64,000 nt of DNA, from positions 568,729-632,728 of the forward strand of contig VYZI01000194.1 in the NCBI GenBank assembly GCA_013397695.1, written 5' to 3'. This DNA is from Centropus unirufus (lineage: Eukaryota; Chordata; Aves; Cuculiformes; Centropidae). Of this stretch, positions 39,201-51,200 are shown in pieces. The notes under the pieces are model-generated. The model was not told the origin of the DNA, searched no databases, and saw only the letters and a program-made list of their open reading frames with translations. Both the position numbers and the translations under genes were made by a program. How positions within the stretch are numbered: the first letter of the stretch is position 1; each line of letters starts with the position of its first letter.

Positions 39201-42200
39201 TATCTAGTTGGTGGCATCTAGGTTCAAACTGGAAGATGGGCACTGTTGTACTCAAAAAGCAAAATGGAAAGCTGGGAAAGAAATGTGTTTTTTTCTTAAT
39301 TTGTCGATTGCCTAATAAATGGCAACACAAATATTGAACACCATTACTCAATCTTAGGCGGCAAAGGAATATGGCCAAATATTTCTAACAGGCTAGTGGT
39401 AAACTTGGGTTACCACAGAATTTGTTAGTACATGGCTCTTATTTGTATCTGCCCAACCCAATACTGCTGAGGGAAGAATCTGAAAATGACATGATAAACT
39501 GTTAGAGGGCTGTCAGTGAAATAGAGGACGTTATTTTCTGTATTCCATGATTTTTTTTCTTGTAGAAGGATAATATGATCGATTTTTTTTAAAAAAGGCT
39601 TGTTATGATAATTCAAAAAAATAGAATGCTTTTTGTAATTCTTCCAACTATGTTATCCTTAACACACTTACATACAAAGAGTTCTGTTCTGACATGTTTT
39701 AGAGCACCTCTTTACATTCAGCAGATATTTTACAAAATATCTTTTTTAAGTGAATTTACAGCTTTGCTGACATCAAGAAACATTTTCTAATAGACCTTAC
39801 AGGGCCAAAAGATCACTTTTTTGAAAGGAACACTACTTTTCTATTAAATAACATTTACTTACAGTGAGAGAATGTGGCCCTGAAGCCAACATCAGTGTCT
39901 GAGCTGTCAGAGACGAATTTGACCCACAGGACATGTCCAACGGTAGACGTATAATTTGAAGGCAAGGATTTCCCACAAAATCGTCCTGTCAGTGGGCCTG
40001 TGTCATTCCCTTCACGAATCTCCAGGTAATCTTTAGTGCAGCCAGCACTTTCTTCCATCTGAAACTCCCTGTTTCAATTGCAATAGAAGAGCATTAGCAG
40101 GCATATGACTGGCACATATTTCAGAGTTTGCCCTGCCAAGCCACTAATCCCCCTTGCAGCTGTAAAAGTTAAGAGGGCAGCAACAAACCCTCCAGAAACC
40201 AGAAGTTTTTCGCCTGGCAGTGCTGCCGATACAGGGCTCTCACATTTCTACCCCCTTGTTTCGTGATAGCTTCAGTTTGCTAAGTTATAATTTTTAAAGA
40301 ATTCTCAGACCCTTGTAATATTTCTTGGTTCTCCAACAACCGCCATGAAACGCAGAAAGCCCTTCATATAAAAACCAGGTTCCCCAGGTGCAGGAAGCCC
40401 TCGATATATAAACCTTGATACATAAGCCCAGACTATTTACCGCATGAACATCTTATGGATGTAGAGAATACTTCTAGCCTTACAAATCTTTTTGCATTCC
40501 CTTCATATCTGTATTTTTTCAGTACCCTCTCTGATGAAAAAACAGTTGCCAGAGGCCTGGATTCATTTGTAGTTAACCGCTCAGAGCTCAGAAATCCCTC
40601 AGCAGTCTCTCCAGAATTAGGAAATGTTACTGTTTCTCCGGCCTCTCAGAGTTTCACTTAGCTGTGTGTTCAAAATATTAATGATTGCTACAAGCTCTTC
40701 TAGAGCAATTTTTGCCTGAGAAAAAGAATGGCATTCAGTTATCTAACTATAAATTCTTAATTATCGCACCAAGCTGAATGCTAATTGTATTCTAAGAATC
40801 ACTATCTGTTTCGATTCACTACAATATACTTTTCAGAAGTAGATAGCAAAGGTTCAGAGACTGCCTCTTATAACCAATGACCCAGATATTTATGCTTTCT
40901 GATTTTCTGGTAACAACTCCTCCCCTTCAGCCCTGAATATCCAAATTTTTCACTATATACATGCTGTAAAATGGTTCCGAACACTCATCTGGATATAATT
41001 CAAACTAATTTAAAGCTAACTTTCAAATTGCAAGTCAGGCATTTCTGTTCAAACTGAGCTGAAGAAAATGAATGTCTCATGCCAACAAAGCCTCAGAAAC
41101 CCCTAATATTAAATTAAATTCAATAAAACTGCTTTCTAATGCAATTACTCCATGCTTCCCAGTAATTTCAGCTTGCCTTTCAACTTTGTGGAACTGAAGA
41201 ACTCTACTCAGTGTCACGTTATATAACCAAATGTATGTTCCACTGTTTCTGCTTCACATTGCTTTTCTGTTTTGTTTCTAAAAGCTGTTATTCATTATTT
41301 TGTACCAAGTATTTTGGAAAATGTTTTCAGGCGGTAGTACTTTTTCTCTACTTCAGTGAGTAAAGGAGGAAGAGAACGTCTTTTCTGTTGAGTTAATGAA
41401 TTAGTACATGCCTGACAAATTGCACCTTATGCAGTCAGCATGTTACTTGGCAAATCTTTCTTTTGTTTTAATTAACTGTAAATGCAGGTTTCAGGATTTC
41501 TTTTCTTTTACTGCTCATTCTTGATAAGCTTTTGAAAGAGCCAGCGTGCTCCTTCTTGGAAGCAGCTACTGTTTGATGCCAGGGAACGGAGAGGCTCAGA
41601 AATCCACATTCTGGGTAAAGAACAACCTAAGCATCCTGGTAAAGGACTCGACATTGGTCAGTGGCTCACACATGACTTTCCTGTTAGAAGTCTGCAAAGG
41701 AAAGTTACTTTGCTGGAAGGAAGACAAAATTCCTACAGATACTCTCCTGGGGCCAGTTGTATCTGTACTGCTGTAATTGTTGGAGAAATTTTGAAGAGTT
41801 TAATATCAAATTTAACCTTACAATCTGCAGAATACTTGAGCCCTTTCTATTACTTAACTACAAAATAAACAATACAACGAATCTGCTAGTAAGGAAATAG
41901 TAGGTATTTCCTTTGTAAAGAAAAGGCAAAGCAATGCTAAATTTCCTCTTCTTGTTTTTAAGTGAAAGAGAACTGGCTTCTTCAGTACCCCAAGCCGCTC
42001 AAACAATAAACCACCTATTTACATAATGCTGTCTGTGACTTAATATAAGCCATGAGTAAGCCAGGAGAACACTGATTTCAAGCTGCCACTAACCACTGCT
42101 GTGTTCTCTTTCCAAGTTACTCTATAGAAACACGTTTCAGCTTTGTCATCTGGTAATTAGATTTCCTAACACATATAGAACATCCTTCCTTCAGGACTGT

Positions 42201-45200
42201 TAAAGGGCTGAATAATAACTCCTGGTGGTGCATTTACATGAAGGACAGCTGGAGCCGGTTGCCAGGGGAGCTGAGAATGGTCCAGACACACTCGGTGCTG
42301 AGTGGATATGGCTCAGGATAGCCAGGGCTGTTGAAAGCTCCTCTCTCCATGTGGAAAGCACCTCCACAGGCTGCAACAAGAAGGAGACAGCAGAGCTTTA
42401 AGAAAGATGACATGTACCCAAAATAATGCCTTGACAGAGCCAGAGCATTTACTAATCAAGAAAACATTTCTTCTTATCTCCTTGTTCTTTAGCTTGTTGA
42501 TGTACTTGCTGAGACCTTGGCCGTAAAGAGGAAGGGCAAAGGGGAATTTTAAAGGAGGTAATGTCAGAAAGACAGATATACAACATCTGTTCTTTTTCTT
42601 AAAAGTCAAAGGCACGAGGTAGCAATACCTGTCACATGGACTTACATGATGATGATGCAGCATAGGTGGCATGGAAGCCCCTGGCAGTAACGTTGTTGTT
42701 GGAGATGAAGTTCACCACCAAGGCATTACCAAAAGAAGTGATAGGATGTGGTATAGTAGTGCCACAGTAACGGCCTGAAAGACAGAAAGATGCAGATAAA
42801 AAAAGGCATGTTCAGCATGTAATTACTATTGTTAATTCAACATTTGGGGTTAACGCCTGACAGCAATCAGGAATAACATTTGTTGCTTATAATTGCCATT
42901 GTCAATTCAGTCTACATAAAAATTAAATACTCCATTTCATTAGCACAGAGCTCAACTCCGGTGGCAATTTATTTTAACAGAGGAAGGACCTTCTGCATTC
43001 CAAACACCTAGTCACTGGCTATTCTGTCACTGACCTCCTTTGTGTTCACTTCCATCCAGAAATTACATCCTGATTGAAAAAAATATCCCATCAAATATAT
43101 CCAGGAGTAGTTCCCATTTCACTCAATTGGTTTACAATGAAAAAAAAAGTGACAAATAACAGACCGACTCTCCTGTAATGGATTGTAAGACTGGGATCAG
43201 GAATATGAATCATGATCTAGCAGAAAGACATCTGACAGCAAAAAGAAAGATAGCAGCAAGAATCCTCATCCTCTTGCCAGGTGAATGCCAAGAATAGGAG
43301 GCCAAAAAATTAATGCTGCTCTTAGTTACAAACCATTTAAATTGAGTGCAGCCTCACTCCTATAAAGGAGCATACACAAAAGAAGAGTAACAGAGATCAT
43401 AATCAAACACAGATATTCCAAATTTCCCAGAAAGGAACCTGAGGCAGTCCTGGGGATGTGAGGCCAGTCAGGGTCACCCTGTGGTGAGAGCACTTTCATG
43501 GCCTCCTGGCAGTACAAGCACAGAATTTTGCTAGTTCAGGTTGCCTCTGCTACTTGAAGGTGATGACTTTGGACAGAGATGGCAGGGAAAGCTGGAGGAA
43601 ATTCAGGAACAAGCAGAAAATCAGGGCTTCCAGGGCTTGAGGAAAATTCATTTTCTGCTCCTAGAGATGTGCAGCTTTCTTCACTTGTGTGTACTGAGCT
43701 TGAGTGTGGGTTAAATTATGTTTTTTTACAGTTCATTGGGAATTCAATTCAAACTGAATTGCATGGTTCCCAATATTGTTCAGCTGAGGAGGAAGGAAAA
43801 GGCAGCTGGAATCAACTACAAACTGCAGATTAGTAGGAATAGTCTGATCCTGCAAGGCCTGTAGCATTCACATTGAAGACATCCCTCATCTCTGATCTCC
43901 TCCAGCCAGAGCGGCCAAGGAGCTTCCTTTATCAGAGAAAATCCATCAAACAGGAGGACACTCACAGAAAACTTTCACTTGAATGCCTGGGTGCAGTTCT
44001 ATATATGAAATAAACAGAGGAAAGGTAAAATACCTCGAAGAGGAGCCTCATGGTTATTCCCATCCAAAATCTCCACAAAATCCTTTGTACAGTTTTGTCC
44101 AGTGTTTTCAATACCAAAGTCAGTGAATGAGAGTGTGACGTGGTTGACTGGAAACAGCAAAGAATAAAACCACAAAAATAAGTTTGGCGTTCACAGAGAA
44201 ATAATAACATGTAAACTAAAGTACCAGCTTTTCTTTTCTCCCCTAAAATCGATCAGTTGCAAAGAATAACATCTGAAGCAATTTAATCCCTGATATGCAG
44301 AGTCAATTTGACGGAAGTGCATTAATCCTTACTGCAAAGGTCCTGGTAAATCTCCTCAAATTCCAGTACTTTCTCATACAATCAACTTTAAAAGTACAGG
44401 ATTTAACACATGCACGTGGATCTACATTTCCTAATGTCCAAATAGCTTCATTGTACACTGAAAGTATCAACGAATACAGCATGGAAAATTTACACACATT
44501 CAGAAACAAAACTTATTTCTACACATCTGTGACCTCCTGTCCCTTTGGGATCTATACCATAGATCCAGACAAAATGTCAATTGACACTGCCCTGCTCCAG
44601 GCTTAGAAAGTGTTGGTTCTTTCATCATTTTGTAACGTTCCACATACATCAATTGGACTGGTTAAAGGATCATTAACTACCCTCAGCTATATTTGTACAG
44701 AATTGGATTTTCCACACCCTTGGACCACAGGCTATTTCTTGAAAAAGAGCGTTCTGACTCAGAGTAGTTTTGACTGTCTTATGGCTCTTGCTTGTCAGAT
44801 ATGGACAAAGGTGAATTTACAACTGGAAGAGCACAACCAGTCTCTGGCAGTAGTCACTTGTGCCCTTAGAGCTCCCATACACTTCAAGCAGGTTAGAGGC
44901 TCACGATTTAGAGGATAACTAAGTTTTCTCCCACACTAAGCCTGAATTTGACACAAATATCTTGTTTCTCCCTGAGCTACCGTTAATTAGCAAGGACAGG
45001 CTAAAATGACAGACATGGACCCAGGCATTGCATTCAGCAGGGTGCCACTGACTGGCATTCAGCTGCGTAGGCTGCGCCTGGCACACTTTTGTGCCCTGTC
45101 TGGTCAATCAATTACAACTATCAATGCGGGTCCTGAGGATACAAAGCAAAAAGGAAAACCACAGCGGGTGGCAAAAACAGGAGCATTGGTGGCCTTCACA

Positions 45201-48200
45201 GTAAAAGCAGAGCAGGAGCTAAACTGTCGTTTGCCTTTGGCTAAATCTATGGTATGTGGCTGTGCCCTGTCACGCTGTGTGACTGCCATCACGGAGCCGT
45301 GTGTACCGCGTAACGTGTGGTCTGTGGTGGACCTGGTGGAAGTCACTCCACACACAGGCTACTTCTTACATAGCATTTTTCCAGTCTCTTAGACTGATGT
45401 AAATCAGGAGAAGCGGTTAAGTACGAGTTTTCAACCTGGATCTAGGAAGACTGTCTTTAAATATTGTGTAGGGAAGGAGCAGCTTTAATTATGTCATTTT
45501 GATTTACTTGGATAAGAACAAAAAAATATAGTTTATCTCCTCATCTCTGTTCAGGTGTTTTCTTTGGCAAATTGATTTCCATTTTATAATTTAGCAAGCT
45601 AAGCCTATAAATGGAGCTGGAACAGTCTATGGTTTTAGCAACAATAGCTGAAGATCAGATTAACAACTGAAGTTCAGTACTTGCCATTAAAAGCAAGCAT
45701 TTATTTTAAATGGTGTTACCAGGATATAACTACCCAATTGCAAATACTTCGAGGAATCTTAAACAATGTAAAGGCAATATTGATGGAAAATATTTGATTG
45801 TGAGTGATCAATCATAAATCAGTCCATTTGAGGGTATACATATGTGCATAAGACCAGTTAATATTCTTTTTCTATTTGTATTTTAAATTGAAATTGCTCT
45901 GTATAGTTTCTTATTATTCAATTAAAACTTCATTTTCTTATGTCAACAGCATATACTTGCTCTAATACAACTCTAACTTGAAAAATGCAGACCAAAATAA
46001 GGTCAGTGAAGGATAATGCTTTAATCATATAAAAATCGTTGGATGTGAATCCAACTTCACATAGTATTCAACACCTTATTTATAATTGCAACGTTTGAGT
46101 CACAGTAAATCAGCTAAGATGACAAAGTTGCAAACTGTTTCCTCACTATAAACTAAAATTACAGTAAAATCACATTTAGGACAGATTAAGAGAGCCACAC
46201 TTTGTAACTACCAGGATGCAGAACTTCCTAGAGAAATAAAGGAGGAATTTTGTATTGTTACTGCAGAAAAAGAAGATGAGGATATTAGTCATCCCAGCTA
46301 ACTATAAAACATGTTTTTACTTACATGGTTCCTGAGCCTGAATAATCCAGCTGCAGTTTTGATTGTTTGGGTATTTGGCAGGATACAGAGGAGAGGAAAT
46401 TGCTGCCCCAACTGAATCTGACTCTATAAAACTTCCACATGCTTTAGAATGAAACAGACACACAGATATATATACATATAGATATTTGTCTATACAAGCA
46501 CATATCTTTGAATCTGTAGTGAAAACAACTGGATAAAATGTAACACACTACATGAACACGAAATGAGGATAAAACTCATGACAGTGACTTATCAGAAAAA
46601 GAAAATTAAGGACTTGCTCCCAGAACCTGGTATACTTTCTTGTCCTGAATCCAAAGGCAATGCTACACCTGGCTGAGCATCTGAGAGAAGTCAAGAGTGA
46701 CTTGGGAACAGACCTCATCTTTAATAGCTTGTCACAGCCCAGAAGGGCAATCCTGGGGCAAAAATAACTTGGCTTCAGGGTAGTGCAATCACGCACCCAT
46801 TTCTCTGATCATTTGCCTGTGTTGGCTACTATGAAGGAGAAAATACCAAGAAACTCTTGAGAGCCTTCCAATGTCCAAGGATGGCACCACATTGCATTGG
46901 CACAATCCTCTCGTGAGCTGTGTCATCAAAACTGCAACTGTGTGCAATGTTCCACATGTGCAAGAGCTTGGCTGACTGCATAAGCTGGGCTTGCAGGGCT
47001 GAGTGCTGCTGTGCTTCACTTTGAAGCATATTGACTCGTCATAAAATCCCCAGATCTGAGTTTAATACACGGCTCCTTTAAACAGCAGGATGGGAAGTAA
47101 GGTACCAAAGGCAAAGATTCATTTATTGTGCTGTGCTGCCCAAGTTATCCAGCAGGACATGGGACTTCAAGGGTTTTCTCAGGAAAAGGGAAGCTGGGTT
47201 GCCTACATCTTATGTAGGGAAGACTTGCTCACCAGGAATATTTTGTACAGCAAATGCAATCTGAGAATGTCTAACAGACTAGGATCTCATAGCTGTTGGT
47301 CAGAAATGCCTATATATTAGATATCTAATTATTATCTCATTAACTGGGGTAACTGAGATATTTGCTGATGCAAATTCATCCTTTTCTTTATAATTTTAAA
47401 CAATATTTTCTAAGAAAAATATTCAGGGGAAAGTACTAATTTATAGTGAAAAGAATCCTAAGGAAATGAGAGAAAAGGATTTTCTTCGCAAAAATAAAAT
47501 GGCTATGCCTTGGGGAAAAATGTCTCCAATTGATTGTGAAAAAAAAGAAAGAAAATCACTACATGTGAAATAGTGTGTAATTTCATGGAAAATTCTGCCT
47601 AGTTGGTGTCATTTTTCATTAAAAAAGAAACCATGTAAAATACCAATTAGTCCTCCACAAATTGGATAGTTGATGTTTGGCAGGGTTTTCAGGCCTGAAT
47701 CCATGGACTTCATCATCAACAACACACAGAATTCTTTCATAGCTTTCCAGATTCATGTGTAGACTCAGAAAATATTATTTTGTCACTAGGTCTGTGGAGA
47801 CTGCCAGTTGCACATATTTCTCAGGAGAGAAGATGATCCTTAGATTTTAAATTATTTAATCTACAATTCAGAAAAGTTCCACTCTGTTAAAGATGCCCCC
47901 TGGTGCGCTGCATGTATAGAAACAACACTTCACATTATCAGCTGTGCTAAAAGATGTTGTCTGAACCAAACAAACTGGTGATTAGATAAAGACGCATTAA
48001 CCTAAGGGACAGAATTACCTTCAGTAAAGTGGGCACTGAAGCCCTTGTGCTGGATGCTCGTATCAGAGCGCAGTCGGACGTACATCACATTCTTGGAGGA
48101 TGTGATAGGAGGAGGATGCTGTGTTCCACAAAGTTTTCTGAGAAGTGGTGCTTCATCGCTAGGACCATCAAATACCTATTATGAAAACATCAAAGGAAGA

Positions 48201-51200
48201 ATTTGGTTTCAATAGGAGTGTTGAGAAGACTTATTTCATTCCCTCTCTTAGGTTTTATGTATTTTGATCCTGACAAACCTTGTTATGGGCAGTGGAAACA
48301 AACTATGCATTGCATATCTTAATTCTGTGGCCATTTCTTAAAAAATGCACGTATTTCAGGCTGAAGTTATTGTAGCCTTTAAAAGAAAAATGAATCAAAT
48401 ATCCTGTATGTATCTGGTATGAAAGCAGCTCTCCTTTAACAATCCGGATATCCCCACGCCTTCGTTGTTTTCTGTTAATGGCTAACATGAGCTCCCATGT
48501 AGCTTTTATTCAGTTAAATCCTACCTCTTGCCTCAGTAAAAACTTTTATGTTGGCCCTAGCATGCAGCTGGTGCACCAGTGGGAGCTATGACTGTGTATA
48601 AAAAGAGAAGATGCTAAGCTTATGTGTTTTAGATACATGTACCCGGGACCAAGGATCAGAGTCGGTATATCTGTGGTTTAAAATAACTTTAGGGTGCTGA
48701 GTTACACACATGTACACGAAGTGTTATTTAAGTAGAGGGTAAAGAAAAGTAAAATAGGGGAGGAAGAAAACACAGATGGTTTTACAAAACTTCACTTTTA
48801 ATTTTACCACAAATGCCTTCTTTCTCTTCCCTCCCCCCCCTTACAGCTGATAATTTTATTTCCTTCCTCTCTGTCTCATAATGAGGAAGAGCAGCATAGG
48901 GAAGTTAAAACCACTGGCTTTCTAGCTTAAATTACATCAAAATTATGACAAGAGAAACTACAGAGAGGGGCAAATGGTGGGAGAGTGTCCCACTATTCTT
49001 TCCTAGCACTCCAGTAGACAACATTTGTGGCTGATGCGTTTGGAACCCAGGGCCAGTCTCAGATCCTTTGTGCCTGGTTTCAGAAGTGATGAGCACTGCA
49101 TCAGCCGTTGCACGCCCTGCAGAGGAAGGCTGTGCTTTGGGCTACTGGGCAGCAACAAGAGTTGAATTTAATTCCTGTTCCAGCATTAACATTCTGCATT
49201 ATGAGAGGCAGGCCGTTTAATATAAACTGTGATGCAGCTTCCTATAGCAAAATGGAAAAAAATTATGGATAAAAATACAGATAGGAAGACTGGAAGATAT
49301 TCAGGTGCTAGGATGTTAAAAGCCATACAAAAGCCCACTAAAAAATTATTTGGTTTGGAAGGGACCTGAATGATCATCCCATTTCAACCCCCCTGCCATG
49401 GGCAGGGACACCTCCTACTAGACCAAGTTGCTTAAGGTCCCATTCAAAGAGGCCTTTAACTTCAAAATGCCTCAAATTCTTGTCAGTCAATACAATGCAG
49501 CACAAATGAATTAAAAATCCCTAACTAGGCTGTTTAATACAATGCAACGTTTCTGCCTCCAGTTTTCAAAGGTCTTTGTGAACACCAATTAAAAAAATAT
49601 ATAATATCTGCAGCTGAGACAAAGGTGACCTGTCTCAAATAAACCTTGGAGGTAAGAAACAAAGGATAGAATTCCTGCTTAATCCACTGATGTGCCCTAG
49701 ATAGCCAATGCTGTATTCTTGAATTGCACATTTGCTCTGGGGCCTACTACACTACCTAGCTGTGTGTGACCTTGAACTAGGGTATTAAATGTATTGCAAT
49801 GTCTGTAAATATGAGTATCTGGTAAAGACACCCAAAATATCCACCCATTCAAACTTTTCTTCTCTCTTGGCATCCTGCCATGATCAGTCCTTTAATACAT
49901 GGTGTGTAGCATTCATTCTTCCTCTGCACGTATATTTTGCATATAAATCAGACTGCCTGGAGTTAAAAACCACAAACCATGGAGTGTGAAGAAAAACTTA
50001 TAGCTAACAAAATAACCCCTTGGAATTAAGATACTGTCTTTCCCTAGACAGCAGTGAGAGGATTTTAACTGGATGCTCTTAATATTGCATTGACAGAGCG
50101 TAGAAAGAGGGCCTGACTACAATTAACATAAACTGCTGTGCCACTCTGCACAACTGAGGACATAGGATATATATATATATATATATATCGATATATATAT
50201 ATAGGTTCTTGTGAGGCTCTAGTAGTTGACCTTTCGCACTGGGAAAGATACTAAAGATGAGTAACGCAAGAGACTAAGCACGCATTTAATTCCAAAACCT
50301 TTCTGGAATAAAGAAGTCTTTCTGGGGCAATTCTGGGAGAAGAACATGAAATCAGAAGAATGTTTTCTGAATCATCTGTATTTGCTGTTTCTGGGCAGTT
50401 TGCCTGATGGACAGTACTGTCTCCTCTTTCAGAAACCCAGAAATTACTCCTATCTCTTGCACTTCTTAAAAATATGATTCAAGCAACTGCACAGCATAAA
50501 CATCAGTGAGATGCAGCAGCCACTCTTAGGAGATACATCAGCTACAAGTGAAGCAGGAACAGTAACACATGGATATGATATAGTTGGATCATTTTGGCTC
50601 ACCTGCACTCTATTAGCTTAAACTAATTTAGAGGGAGGATTTCAGTCTTGAATCTAGATCAGAAATCTCAATATTAACACACTAGTTCAAGAAAGACTTG
50701 TGTCTCTCTGCAGCTTCTTGAATTTATTTTGAAAACATCTGAGAAATGTATTTCTGTGGCTGCAGAGTAAAGGAAAATGATGCATCTGCTTACTTAAAAG
50801 CCAAGTTTTCATTTGCAGTGTACATAGCAGCAATTTGTTCTTCTCTTTCCTTTCCACAACGAAAAAAAATGAGTGACTCATTGCCTTCTTTTTCAAATGT
50901 GTTCTGCATTTTGCAGAAGCACGTGGCAGATCAAGATAATTTTTGTCTTCTGAGCCATAAAAACTCCTCATATTTCTAGCAGTCCTCTCCTGGAAGATCT
51001 TCTCTGCCAGCACCTGGATTAAATGAAGTCATACCTCCTCTCTAGCTCTCAGAGGCTTACATTTCTGTGTTCCCATGTACTACTTGTTATACTGCAACAG
51101 GAAAGAGAAATGTTTACATAATCAAAACCACTGAAAAGAACAAACCATTTCTCTCTCCCATTTTCGCTGCCTTGCTTTACAAGCACTGCCTTCCAAGGCA

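Noticed and set aside
40050..40068. Alternative AG acceptor ten bases inside the CUB12 second exon
   Set aside because: It would shift the frame relative to the AT-ending exon before it and remove conserved residues of the F-x-x-E strand.
42313..42672. Minus-strand frame of 119 codons covering part of a CUBN exon
   Set aside because: It is out of frame with the CUB12 and CUB11 coding sequence and crosses an intron with good splice sites.
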